This document shows, piece after piece, positions 60,622-64,000 of a DNA stretch of 64,000 bases. The first letter of the stretch is position 1, and each line of letters starts with the position of its first letter. Under the pieces are notes generated by a model. The model was not told where the DNA came from and did no database searches. It saw only the letters and a program-made list of their open reading frames with translations. The DNA comes from Monoplex corrugatus (Eukaryota; Mollusca; Gastropoda; Littorinimorpha; Ranellidae), in NCBI GenBank assembly GCA_030674185.1, contig JAPXFY010000021.1, forward strand, positions 64,896,711-64,960,710, read 5' to 3'. A program made the position numbers and the translations under genes.

Positions 60622-63600
60622 CCACACACAGCTGTCGTACACGGTGAGGACACCAATGTTTGTAGTATGTAACGTTACAGTGATGAAGGTTTTTCAACAC
60701 ACACCTGAAGCTATTGTACACAGACAAGACACCAATATTTGCAGTATGATGATAATAGTGAACATGACATTTCTTTTCATTTTCCACACACACACAAAGC
60801 TATTGCACACAAAAAGACACTATGTTTGCTGTACGTGTGTTGATGGTGAACCTGATGTGTGGTGGTGGTGTTGTTGACAGTGTTTGCCTGCCTGGGCTTC
60901 CTGTCCCCTGCCAACAGAGGGGCCCTCATGACCTGCGCCTTGGTGAGTGCATGCCTTGGAAAGCTTGTAGACAGAATGACCAACTGAGAGGGTGAAGAGT
61001 GTGGAGTTTATTGAGGAGGGATTAAGTAATAGGATGATCAAAGGGTGTGGAGTTTATTGAGGAGGGATGAAGTGATAGGATGACCAAAGGGTGTGGAGTT
61101 TATTGAGGAGGGTTTAAGTGATAGGATGACCAAAGGGTGTGGAGTTTATTGAGGAGGGATTAAGTGATAGGATGACCAAAGGGTGTGGAGTTTATTGAGG
61201 AGGGTTTAAGTGATAGAATGATCAAAGGGTATGGAGTTTATTGAGGAGAATTGAAGTGATAGAATGATCAAAGGGTATGGAGTTTATTGAGGAGAATTGA
61301 AGTGATAGGATGACCAAAGGGTGTGGAATTTATTGAGGAGAATTGAAGTGATAGGATGATCAAAGGGTATGGAGTTTATTGAGGAGAATTGAAGTGATAG
61401 GATGACCAAAGGGTGTGGAGTTTATTGAGGAGAATTGAAGTGATAGGATGACCAAAGGGTATGGAGTTTATTGAGGAGAATTGAAGTGATAGGATGACCA
61501 AAGGGTGTGGAGTTTATTGAGGAGAATTGAAGTGATAGGATGACCAAAGGGTATGGAGTTTATTGAGAATTGAAGTGATAGAATGATCAAAGGGTATGGA
61601 GTTTATTGAGGAGAATTGAAGTGATAGGATGACCAAAGGGTGAGGAGTTTATTGAGGATTGAAGTGATAGGATGACCAAAGGGTGTGGAGTTTATTGAGG
61701 ACTGAAGTGATAGGATGACCAAAGGGTGAGGAGTTTATTGAGGATTGAAGTGATAGGATGACCAAAGGGTGTGGAGTTTATTGAGGAGGGATTAAGTGAT
61801 AGGATGACCAAAGGGTGTGGAGTTTATTGAGGAGGGATTAAGTGATAGGATGACCAAAGGATGTGGAGTTTATTGAGGGGGGATTAAGTGATAGGATGAC
61901 CAAAGGGTGTGGAGTTTATTGAGGAGGATGAAGTGATAGGATGACCAAAGGGTGAGGAGTTTATTGAGGAGAATTGAAGTGATAGGATGACCAAAGGGTG
62001 TGGAGTTTATTGAGGAGGGTTTAAGTGATAGAATGATCAAAGGGTATGGAGTTTATTGAGGAGAATTGAAGTGATAGGATGACCAAAGGGTGTGGAGCTT
62101 ATTGAGGAGAATTGAAGTGATAGGATGACCAAAGGGTGAGGAGTTTATTGAGGAGGGATGAATGATAGGATGACCAAAGGGTGTGGAGTTTATTGAGGAG
62201 GGTTTAAGTGATAGGATGACCAAAGGGTGAGGAATTTATTGAGGAGGGATGAAGTGATAGGATGACCAAAGGGTGAAGAATGTGGAGTTTATTGAGGAGG
62301 GATTAAGTGTGCTGAGACAATACCATATATGCTCCACCTTAATCTGCAAACAGTTATTTGGCAGACACCTTGAACTGTACAAAACCGTGAATGCTTATAT
62401 GGTTTTGAAATTGGGTGGGTGGGATTGTTGAGGAATGTACAAAACACAAAGCTAACACTACCAGAATGACTTGAACGTTAACATGGGCAGAACAGGTCAG
62501 CTTTTATGTTGCAGATTGGAATTGCATAGCTGCCAACCCTCCCGAATTTTTCGGGAATGTCCCGAAATGTGTGAGCTGCCCGGAAAATCCGGTAAATCGA
62601 TGAAAATTCCCGAATTTTAAATTTTCGATTTTGATATTTTATCCGGTTAGCTCTGTTTTCGTCAGAACGCGGTAAAAAGACAGCTGCGTGAAAGCGAAAC
62701 TTCCGTCACACATGCGCGTGCGCAGAGGGCCATGTAAACAGCTCCTGCGCGCCAGCTTTCTTGCACAATGGCTTCGAAGAAGACAGACGCGAAAGCTGTA
62801 AAAGCGAAAGCAAAAGTGAAGTTTTCGAAACATTATGCGGAAACGTACGACTTCATCACAGCCTCGGACAAAGGAGACACCTTTGCTTTCTGTAAATCGT
62901 GCCGATGCGACATAAACATCGGTCATGGTGGCAAGAAAGACATCGACCTGCATGCCTCCTCAGTGAAGCACCGAAACTATTGGCAGAGTACAGCAGTGCA
63001 ACAGACTCCGAAGATCACGTCGCTTTTTGAAGGAAAGCTTACAATACATGCTTTGTTACATTTTTCAGTTTGAAATGCATGGAAATACCAGTTTAGCATC
63101 TTCATTTGATAGAAAATCTTCAGCTTCTGGGGGCGTTGCCCCCAGACCCCAACCAGGGGCGTTGCACCTGGACCCCACCGGGGGCCTTCCGCGGCCCCCG
63201 GACCCCCGCCTCTTGTCAGGAATTTTTTTTCAGGAAAGTTGGCAGCTATGGAATTGAAACACCAGAGCTGGAGTGTGCAGCTCTGTATGAAGAACCAATC
63301 AGCCCATATAAGTAGTAGTCCCACAGTGGATAGGTCGTTGTAAGGGGTCCTGCAAGTAGCTTGTGGATAGGGGATGAAGGGAGGGAGGTTAGTTTGCCCT
63401 GTTTGGTGATACTGCTGCACCCCATGTGGCCATTTTGCATGCTAGCTGTTTGTCGTGTCCTTTTGTTCTTACGACTCATCCTGGTGTGTTTGTCCGTTGT
63501 CATTGTTTACATTCGTTTAACAGTACTGTTCGAAAAGTGATATCGGACCTGAATCAATTTTCGTTTCTATGTGTCCTGCAATTGGAAGCAATAATGGAGT

Positions 63601-63841
63601 CTTCTGTTCTTTCAACATGGAAGAGAAGCAGAAGTGAAACAAGCATAGAAAAAGAATCAGAAAGTGAATGAATGAAAAAGTGAATAAAGGATGAAGAAAA
63701 TGAAAGCCATTCCGTTTTTCTGTATGTGTTCTTTACTTTCAACTTGTAGTACTGTTAAATCAGATTGTAGTTTCTGTGTGGAAACAGGCAAAGGCGTCAG
63801 ACTGGTGTATATATATATATATGGATATGTGCATGTGTTTG

Positions 63842-63897
<56 letters not shown>

Positions 63898-63983
63898 ATT
63901 AACAATCAAATAATGAATGTTGCAGGTGCTGTATGTATGTCTGGGAACACCTTCAGGCTATGTCTCTTCCAGACTTTACAAAA
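23885..63983 (+). CDS. TM9SF2: Transmembrane 9 superfamily member 2 (nonaspanin), 12 exons, 3' end beyond the window
   Basis: TM9SF2 is a nine-pass membrane protein of the Golgi/endosome, implicated in glycosphingolipid/glycosaminoglycan enzyme localisation and membrane sorting. Joining 23885-24001, 29020-29087, 42893-42992, 47059-47186, 48902-49031, 50881-51026, 51468-51585, 52249-52328, 58642-58750, 59482-59614, 60881-60942 and 63926-63983 keeps one frame through every junction, about 416 codons of a family usually near 660. It has a signal peptide (to about residue 19), the conserved FYLPGLAPV start, and a luminal domain with [27 protein letters not shown] and [12 protein letters not shown]. 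Membrane segments fall at about 297-317, 356-383 and from 391. The [19 protein letters not shown] loop identifies the TM9SF2 branch. Introns are unusually repeat-rich. Confidence 0.95.
24300..26600 (-). mobile_element. LINE ORF2 (RT plus C-terminal zinc knuckle) in intron 1, antisense
   Basis: A 539-codon open stretch (26477 to 24858) continues upstream to about 26600 ([20 protein letters not shown]). It shows the RT core: [79 protein letters not shown] and [11 protein letters not shown]. After one in-frame stop and one frameshift near 24860 the C-terminus continues: [19 protein letters not shown], and a C2H2 motif [20 protein letters not shown]. The endonuclease is missing, so it is 5'-truncated. 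The RT is otherwise unusually well kept, suggesting a young insertion. It has a different C-terminus from the other LINEs here. Confidence 0.9.
26690..26920 (+). mobile_element. LINE ORF2 C-terminal fragment
   Basis: Reads [20 protein letters not shown] then [15 protein letters not shown] before a stop. The [13 protein letters not shown] block is the common tail of several LINE ORF2 proteins. Fragment only. Confidence 0.55.
26921..27270. other. Intron 1 sequence with a T-run
   Basis: Includes (T)n at 27128-27149 and a G/C-rich patch near 26985-27045. No gene seen. Confidence 0.4.
27275..27400 (+). mobile_element. Second LINE ORF2 C-terminal fragment
   Basis: [20 protein letters not shown] then [12 protein letters not shown] stop is the standard C-terminal end of CR1/Jockey-type ORF2 proteins. 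Confidence 0.7.
27401..27679. other. Intron 1 sequence with a C-run
   Basis: Contains poly-C at 27596-27613 next to T-rich and G-rich runs. Nothing else recognised. Confidence 0.4.
27680..28690 (-). repeat. Repeat E, copy 2, split by a TTAA transposon
   Basis: The left part (AGACAATTCCATACACTCAA to GACCTATGAAACC) and right part (AAGCTAACACTACCAGGATG to AGAACCAACCAGCC) are contiguous in other copies. The interruption is exactly at a TTAA. Confidence 0.75.
27850..28549 (+). mobile_element. piggyBac-like deletion derivative (700 bp) flanked by TTAA
   Basis: TTAA is present on both sides (27846-27849 and 28550-28553). The ends are related inverted repeats (CTTTTCCTGTACG on the left, the complement of CTCTTTGTGTACG on the right). 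An internal frame reads [37 protein letters not shown], the acidic N-terminus typical of piggyBac transposases. Everything after the N-terminus is missing, so it is non-autonomous. It lies in a repeat E copy, which gives its empty site. Confidence 0.75.
28691..29019. other. Intron 1 end; tRNA-like SINE head at about 28690-28755
   Basis: On the minus strand GTCCGTCGGTAAGAGCACC and GTGGGTTTGACCCC resemble pol III A and B boxes, suggesting a SINE head fragment. The rest is AT-rich. Confidence 0.35.
29020..29087 (+). CDS. TM9SF2: TM9SF2 exon 2
   Basis: Acceptor [29 protein letters not shown] then YH. Ends with two bases of a split Ser codon, donor GTAATC. Contains the conserved VNRL..E..PYEY block. 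Confidence 0.9.
29132..31182 (-). mobile_element. piggyBac transposon remnant with the catalytic core deleted
   Basis: TTAA at 29132-29135 and 31179-31182 bounds a 2.05-kb block. Its right end reads TTAACTCTCTCTGTACG on the minus strand, akin to the element at 27850. On the minus strand the N-terminal part is [34 protein letters not shown], then [13 protein letters not shown] and [23 protein letters not shown]. The frame then jumps at about 30445 to the C-terminal ribbon [39 protein letters not shown]. The whole DDD catalytic region is missing, and a TAG interrupts the ribbon. Known piggyBacs target TTAA, and the structure fits. Confidence 0.8.
31183..32471. other. Intron 2 sequence, AT-rich
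   Basis: No confident feature. A short perfect palindrome GGAGTAGCTACTCC lies near 31870. The last 100 bp become GC-richer ahead of a strong ATG context. Confidence 0.4.
32472..32571 (+). CDS. Candidate first coding exon of an unrecognised nested gene or transposon
   Basis: GCCGCCATGG is a strong start context. The frame [33 protein letters not shown] ends at a consensus donor GTAAGT (phase 1). The nearest good acceptor, TGTTTTCAG at 33225, continues as [20 protein letters not shown] for 26 codons to a stop. Nothing was recognised in the product. It could be the first exon of a mobile element ending near 33960 rather than a host gene. Confidence 0.3.
33570..33916 (+). pseudogene. Frameshifted ORF resembling a transposon-protein C-terminal domain
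   Basis: Frame 1 gives [37 protein letters not shown]. After a frame change near 33725, frame 2 gives [28 protein letters not shown]. The two halves make one plausible domain: a W..V.F...FY.G.V segment followed by F.WP..ED. From memory this resembles the small C-terminal domain of several invertebrate transposon-derived proteins. No name is assigned. Confidence 0.35.
34545..34730. repeat. (CT)n/(CA)n/(GT)n/(GA)n compound microsatellite
   Basis: Four dinucleotide blocks arranged almost symmetrically, CT-CA then GT-GA, which could fold as an imperfect hairpin. Confidence 0.95.
34910..34977 (+). pseudogene. THAP-domain first exon of the P-like element
   Basis: 22 codons plus two bases, starting at ATG after GGAACGGAA and ending at AG|GTGTGTG. 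The downstream THAP residues and the transposase are absent. Confidence 0.65.
34978..35190. repeat. (GT)n and (CA)n microsatellites inside the P-like element
   Basis: GT/GC-rich repeats at 34978-35090 are followed by CA-rich repeats at 35112-35190, again in inverted arrangement. Confidence 0.95.
35822..35942. repeat. (CT)n then (GT)n microsatellite
   Basis: About 80 bp of CT with two CTGT interruptions, then GT. Located in the outer transposon. Confidence 0.95.
36159..36657. other. Intron 2 sequence, nothing recognised
   Basis: No repeat or exon could be named. Confidence 0.35.
36658..36813. repeat. TTAA-ended hairpin repeat H with two right arms
   Basis: Left arm TTAACCCTTTGACTCCCGAC. The first right arm (GGGGTGAGGAATTCAAAGGG) ends at 36741 and a second one (GGGTGAGGGAGTCAAAGGGT) ends at 36813. 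All have TTAA at their borders. The first 84 bp alone form a long hairpin. Confidence 0.7.
36814..37978. other. Intron 2 AT-rich sequence
   Basis: Nothing recognised beyond A/T runs. Confidence 0.35.
37979..38370. repeat. Degenerate tandem repeat of about 110 bp, about 4 copies
   Basis: ATAATCATGTTTGATCTGTA followed by AACATTCATAA and AAGAAATTATTCATC recurs near 37985, 38055, 38165 and 38275 with increasing similarity downstream. Confidence 0.7.
38371..39034. other. Probable 3' UTR of the minus-strand gene and AT-rich flank
   Basis: TTTATT at 38618-38623 is AATAAA on the minus strand, about 410 nt after the stop codon at 39035. No other feature. Confidence 0.35.
39035..39150 (-). CDS. Nested small gene, exon 2 (terminal)
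   Basis: 38 codons including the stop, in phase with exon 1. Contains the basic [12 protein letters not shown] segment. Confidence 0.6.
39035..40428 (-). CDS. Small two-exon gene nested in TM9SF2 intron 2, opposite strand (72 residues, unrecognised)
   Basis: Exon 1 (40428-40326) starts ATGGCGG after a GC-rich leader and reads [34 protein letters not shown], ending phase 1 at donor GGTAAGTG. Exon 2 (39150-39035), after acceptor TTTCTCACAG, reads [38 protein letters not shown] and a TAA stop. Both splice sites are consensus and the frame joins without a stop. The protein is acidic at both ends with a central basic patch (KTGRGRRPS), looks soluble and intrinsically disordered, and has no signal peptide or membrane segment. 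I do not recognise it. The clean structure and start context argue for a real gene. Confidence 0.65.
39630..39835. repeat. AATAATG-rich low-complexity tract
   Basis: Imperfect TAATGATAATAA words, inside the intron of the nested gene. Confidence 0.85.
40326..40428 (-). CDS. Nested small gene, exon 1
   Basis: 34 codons plus one base. The start is in a CpG-containing context (CGCGCAATGGCGG) and the donor is GGTAAGTG. Confidence 0.6.
40429..41095. other. Probable promoter region of the nested minus-strand gene and flank
   Basis: CpG-rich for about 200 bp beyond the ATG at 40428, then AT-rich. No TATA box seen on the minus strand. Otherwise nothing recognised. Confidence 0.35.
41100..41545 (-). 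repeat. 81-bp minisatellite, 5 copies
   Basis: Unit landmarks are TTGGCAGACAATGAAAGCCG, GTACTCATTCAAATTGACAA and AGTCCATTCGCGACAGCG. Being 27 codons long, it leaves a 224-codon minus-strand frame open (41568-40894). In that frame the repeat reads [27 protein letters not shown] and is followed by a non-repeat tail. Coding is not otherwise supported. Confidence 0.9.
41569..42206. other. Intron 2 sequence, nothing recognised
   Basis: No exon or repeat assigned. Confidence 0.35.
42207..42480 (-). repeat. Repeat E, copy 3
   Basis: Aligns with 8592-8885: CAAGAATTCACTGAG, ACTATTCCAAATGCAC, GATGACAAGGCCTAGAAATG, ATGGAAACATTAACTG, TTGGAATTGAACTCCAGATA. Confidence 0.7.
42628..42855. repeat. (CA)n / (CACG)n microsatellite upstream of exon 3
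   Basis: CA and CGCA repeats end about 40 bp before the exon 3 acceptor. Confidence 0.95.
42893..42992 (+). CDS. TM9SF2: TM9SF2 exon 3
   Basis: [20 protein letters not shown] then [13 protein letters not shown], the most conserved part of the luminal domain. Ends phase 0 at donor GTGAGT. Confidence 0.95.
43090..44952. mobile_element. TTAA-flanked element with CCCCTTGAGTGCC termini (piggyBac-type ends)
   Basis: The left end TTAACCCCTTGAGTGCC matches the reverse complement of the right end (TTAACCCCTTAAGTGCC) except for one base. TTAA is at both borders, 1.86 kb apart. The interior shows no recognisable transposase. A 136-codon frame at 44228-44638 is rich in leucine and unassigned. Presumed non-autonomous. 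Confidence 0.6.
44095..44213. repeat. Three tandem copies of a hairpin-forming repeat (about 57 then 54 bp spacing)
   Basis: AGAGACGTAACAGCGGACAT then TCCGCTGCAGCTGGCCAAAC recurs three times. Each unit contains CAGCGGATATTCCGCTG or a close variant, a 17-bp palindrome. Confidence 0.8.
44953..45706. other. Intron 3 sequence with a hairpin repeat H arm
   Basis: An arm of repeat H (AACCCTTTCATACCTGCTTC) is at 45107-45170 and (AAT)n is at 45567-45605. Otherwise nothing recognised. Confidence 0.4.
45707..45842. repeat. (CA)n then (CT)n microsatellite
   Basis: About 115 bp of CA followed by a short CT run. Confidence 0.97.
45850..46060 (-). mobile_element. LINE ORF2 C-terminal fragment
   Basis: On the minus strand [20 protein letters not shown] then [15 protein letters not shown] matches the common F..AGP.AWN.LP....LS.FKS.LKT tail of LINE ORF2 proteins. 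Confidence 0.6.
46061..46591. other. Intron 3 sequence, nothing recognised
   Basis: No exon or repeat assigned. Confidence 0.35.
46592..46880 (-). repeat. Repeat E, copy 4 (best preserved)
   Basis: GGAGTTTATTCAAGAGGGAT, ACAATTCCATACACGTTCCA, GGCAAGGTCTTGAAATGG, CTGGAAACATTAAG, GTGGGCTGGGATTGAACTTC, AGAACCAACCAGCC. Confidence 0.75.
47059..47186 (+). CDS. TM9SF2: TM9SF2 exon 4
   Basis: [42 protein letters not shown] then a split Trp codon; donor GTCAGT. NET is a possible N-glycosylation site. Confidence 0.9.
47258..47770. repeat. Degenerate tandem repeat of about 110 bp, about 5 copies
   Basis: TTTGTTGTAAGAATTG, GTCATTGTCATAGCCTTCC, TCTTTGTGGCTTGTGTCCTT and ATGTTTCTTCTTTGTG recur in order. 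Confidence 0.75.
47772..48110 (+). mobile_element. LINE family D, 3' fragment, copy 3, carrying a new CA run
   Basis: Matches copy 1 (14263) and copy 2 (18957): GAACAGTCAGCATGCAAAGT, TTAAGAAGAATGTTAAGAG, AAGATTAGGAAAAGACAGGC, GCAGGAAAGCTAGAGGG. Where copy 2 has GGCAGACACAAGTAGATCAC, this copy has an expanded (CA)n at 47915-47933. Many frameshifts. Confidence 0.75.
48187..48213. repeat. Poly-C run
   Basis: An approximately 27-bp homopolymer of C, unusual and prone to sequencing error. Confidence 0.95.
48214..48660. other. Intron 4 sequence, nothing recognised
   Basis: No exon or repeat assigned. Confidence 0.35.
48661..48842. repeat. (GT)n microsatellites before exon 5
   Basis: Two GT tracts (48661-48695 and 48769-48838) end about 60 bp before the acceptor. 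Confidence 0.95.
48902..49031 (+). CDS. TM9SF2: TM9SF2 exon 5
   Basis: Completes W then [43 protein letters not shown]. Contains the family WIVDNMP and GFP.GCY motifs. Phase 0 donor GTAAGG. Confidence 0.95.
49119..49174. repeat. (CA)n/(CACG)n/(CT)n microsatellite
   Basis: Short compound tract in intron 5. Confidence 0.95.
49354..50450 (-). mobile_element. TTAA-type element with an acidic N-terminal ORF (piggyBac-like, decayed)
   Basis: The left end TTAACCCAATTTATGG and the right end (reverse complement CTAACCCAAATTATGG) are inverted with 14 of 15 bases matching after the first. The left TTAA is intact and the right reads TTAG. On the minus strand 50128-49891 encodes [40 protein letters not shown], an acidic stretch like piggyBac N-termini. 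No catalytic part was seen. A GAGCCGATTTAATC palindromic duplication lies at 50375-50432. Confidence 0.5.
50532..50835 (-). repeat. Repeat E, copy 5
   Basis: GGAGTTTGTTCAAAAATGGA, TTAAGGTCTTGAAATGGAAG, GACACTGCCAGAATGG, GAGGACTGGGATGCGAGACA. It ends about 45 bp before exon 6. Confidence 0.65.
50881..51026 (+). CDS. TM9SF2: TM9SF2 exon 6
   Basis: [48 protein letters not shown]. The FNHVDI..YH block is conserved in TM9SF2/4. Ends with a split codon at donor GTATGG. Confidence 0.95.
51057..51120. repeat. (GT)n microsatellite
   Basis: GT repeats begin about 30 bp after exon 6. Confidence 0.95.
51405..51464. repeat. (GT)n microsatellite at the exon 7 acceptor
   Basis: The GT run abuts the acceptor TGTACAG, so there is no conventional pyrimidine tract. 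Confidence 0.95.
51468..51585 (+). CDS. TM9SF2: TM9SF2 exon 7
   Basis: [39 protein letters not shown]; phase 0 donor GTCAGT. NYT is a potential glycosylation site. Confidence 0.92.
51586..52248. other. Intron 7 with a hairpin repeat H variant at 51645-51735
   Basis: CTGTTACCCTGTCCACCAG pairs with CTGGTGGACAGGGTGAGGG. The remaining sequence is AT-rich without a recognised feature. Confidence 0.5.
52249..52328 (+). CDS. TM9SF2: TM9SF2 exon 8
   Basis: [26 protein letters not shown] then a split Ser codon. [12 protein letters not shown] is the family signature just before the first membrane segment. Donor GTGAAT. Confidence 0.95.
52357..53226 (+). repeat. Exon-like minisatellite, 5' block (about 18 units)
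   Basis: Each unit is TTGGTACAATGGTGGCCATG then ATCATGTAAC(A/G)TG followed by a variable GT-rich spacer, with a period of about 40-53 bp. The core ATGGTGGCCATGATCATG is identical to 18 bases inside the next exon (58682-58699). The first two units are diverged. The block ends at a TA where a transposon is inserted. Confidence 0.97.
53227..56001. mobile_element. 2.8-kb TA-flanked DNA transposon splitting the minisatellite
   Basis: GCAATGCCG at 53227 is inverted as CGGCATTGC ending at 56001. The similarity extends to about 15 bp with a two-base mismatch. TA is present on both sides (53225-53226 and 56002-56003), and array sequence resumes directly. No transposase was recognised. Minus-strand 55224-54964 and plus-strand 55265-55657 frames are open but unassigned. 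It contains GA/GT microsatellites (54668-54895). A TA target suggests a Tc1/mariner- or ISL2EU-like mechanism. Non-autonomous. Confidence 0.7.
54668..54895. repeat. (GT)n and (GA)n microsatellites in the TA-flanked element
   Basis: GA-rich blocks at 54697-54772 and 54845-54894. Confidence 0.95.
56002..58628 (+). repeat. Exon-like minisatellite, 3' block (about 55 units)
   Basis: Same core as the 5' block, period about 40-55 bp, varying mainly in the (GT)n spacer. The first dozen units mix TGTTACATG with TGTAAC(A/G)TG as in the 5' block. From about 56940 onwards units are uniformly TGTTACATGTATG or TGTTACATGTGTG. The array runs up to the polymorphic-looking GT run that ends in the exon 9 acceptor. 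Confidence 0.97.
58642..58750 (+). CDS. TM9SF2: TM9SF2 exon 9 (first membrane segment)
   Basis: [20 protein letters not shown] then [16 protein letters not shown]; donor GTAAGT. The acceptor is (GT)n-GCAG, immediately downstream of the minisatellite. The MVAMIML codons are the sequence shared with the array. Conservation of this peptide in TM9SF2 relatives shows the exon is the ancestral copy. Confidence 0.97.
58751..59481. other. Intron 9: unassigned minus-strand frame, GT repeats and a duplicated block
   Basis: A minus-strand frame at 59032-58799 ([20 protein letters not shown] and so on) is charged and unassigned. GTGGATGTAACTAAAGCTTT occurs twice, at 59197 and 59293, within a 96-bp tandem duplication in GT-rich sequence. 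A repeat H arm lies near 59427-59450. Confidence 0.4.
59482..59614 (+). CDS. TM9SF2: TM9SF2 exon 10
   Basis: [44 protein letters not shown] plus one base; donor GTGAGT. The cytosolic loop [15 protein letters not shown] is diagnostic of TM9SF2. Confidence 0.97.
59628..59745. repeat. TTAA-ended hairpin repeat H, 118 bp
   Basis: TTAACCCTTTGTCTCCCTCA at the start and GGAGTGAAAGGGTTAA at the end, starting 14 bp after exon 10. Confidence 0.7.
59746..60286. other. Intron 10 sequence, nothing recognised
   Basis: No exon or repeat assigned. Confidence 0.35.
60287..60460 (+). mobile_element. LINE family D, 3' fragment, copy 4
   Basis: AAAGCACCAGGTAAACCCGT, CTTACAGAGTGGCTGAGGAC and AACGCCATGTGGCAAGGCAC then (GAT)n, the same 3' terminus as copy 2. 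Extremely 5'-truncated. Confidence 0.8.
60461..60870. repeat. Degenerate tandem repeat of about 80-140 bp, 4 copies, with CA expansion
   Basis: CAGCTGTTGTACACAAACAG, CACCGATGTTTGTAATG and TGATGATGGTT recur near 60460, 60629, 60708 and 60797. A CA/CACG microsatellite occupies 60520-60629 in the first copy. The array ends just before exon 11. Confidence 0.7.
60881..60942 (+). CDS. TM9SF2: TM9SF2 exon 11
   Basis: [20 protein letters not shown] then L; donor GTGAGT, phase 0. [16 protein letters not shown] is highly conserved. Confidence 0.97.
60985..62300 (+). repeat. 46-bp minisatellite, about 28 units
   Basis: Unit GTGTGGAGTTTATTGAGGAG, (A/G)ATTGAAGTGATAGGATGA, CCAAAGG with GGATTAAG, GGTTTAAG and short variants. 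The last unit continues directly into a repeat E copy whose first 25 bases it shares. Confidence 0.97.
62285..63305 (-). repeat. Repeat E, copy 6, split by a DNA transposon
   Basis: Left part GGAGTTTATTGAGGAGGGAT to GCAGATTGGAATTG (62524); right part from GAATTGAAACACCAGAG to AGAACCAATCAGCCC. The interruption is the element at 62525-63250. Confidence 0.75.
62525..63250 (+). mobile_element. Non-autonomous DNA transposon with 13-bp TIRs and a BED-like zinc-finger ORF
   Basis: CATAGCTGCCAAC at 62525-62537 is inverted exactly at 63238-63250, and GAATTG is duplicated on both sides. ATG at 62768 opens [20 protein letters not shown], then [48 protein letters not shown]. This has a C-x2-C...H-x4-H pattern like the BED-type fingers at the start of many transposases. 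The frame ends after 101 codons with no catalytic domain. The 3' end has the AGCTTCTGGGGG word also seen in the element at 33968. Confidence 0.75.
63306..63841. other. Intron 11 sequence, nothing recognised
   Basis: No exon or repeat assigned. Confidence 0.35.
63842..63894. repeat. (GT)n microsatellite
   Basis: About 53 bp of GT, 30 bp before exon 12. Confidence 0.97.
63926..63983 (+). CDS. TM9SF2: TM9SF2 exon 12 (window ends in the following intron)
   Basis: [19 protein letters not shown] plus one base; donor GTGAGT at 63984. Corresponds to the end of the third membrane segment. The remaining six segments lie outside. Confidence 0.93.
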
Positions 63984-64000
63984 GTGAGTTGTGTGTATGT

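Overview
This is a stretch of animal nuclear DNA, most likely from a mollusc and probably a gastropod. Coding sequence sits in short exons with GT/AG introns. The rest is intronic or intergenic DNA crowded with long CA/GT and CT/GA microsatellites, minisatellites, non-LTR retrotransposon fragments, tRNA-headed SINE-like repeats and DNA transposons with terminal inverted repeats. A SINE tail built from CAGTTT units and scattered TAGGCCTA motifs recall gastropod genomes. That taxonomic assignment is inference. There are no bacterial features: no operons, no Shine-Dalgarno sites and no CRISPR.

Region 1 (1-6.7 kb) holds three LINE blocks: a nearly intact RT-encoding copy (A), a fragment of a different Jockey/CR1-like LINE, and a shrunken second copy of block A together with its downstream sequence. 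Region 2 (8.6-20.1 kb, + strand) is a TNF-superfamily ligand gene. It has a type II membrane-anchor exon, a stalk exon and a terminal exon carrying most of the TNF homology domain, and its introns contain a 69-bp and a 34-bp minisatellite. Region 3 (20.1-23.8 kb) is intergenic repeats: LINE endonuclease debris, a long CA tract and several copies of a roughly 620-bp tRNA-headed SINE. Region 4 (23.885 kb to beyond the window end, + strand) is the TM9SF2 (nonaspanin) gene. Twelve exons encode about 416 residues, from the signal peptide to the third membrane segment, and the remaining segments lie beyond the window.

The TM9SF2 introns are a transposon and satellite reservoir. Intron 1 carries a LINE RT in antisense and a piggyBac-type deletion derivative inserted into a SINE-like repeat. 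Intron 2 carries a core-deleted piggyBac, a P-like THAP element nested inside a second transposon, a small two-exon gene on the opposite strand (72 codons, not recognised) and an 81-bp minisatellite. The most striking signal is intron 8. About 70 copies of a minisatellite share an exact 18-mer with the next exon and read MVAMIML in one frame, the same residues as the first transmembrane segment encoded by exon 9. This looks like an exon fragment that was copied into the adjacent intron, fused to a GT microsatellite and amplified. A 2.8-kb TA-flanked transposon later split the array.

TM9SF2 acts in endosome/Golgi membranes and the TNF-like ligand acts at the cell surface. Nothing in the window links the two functionally; they are neighbours only.
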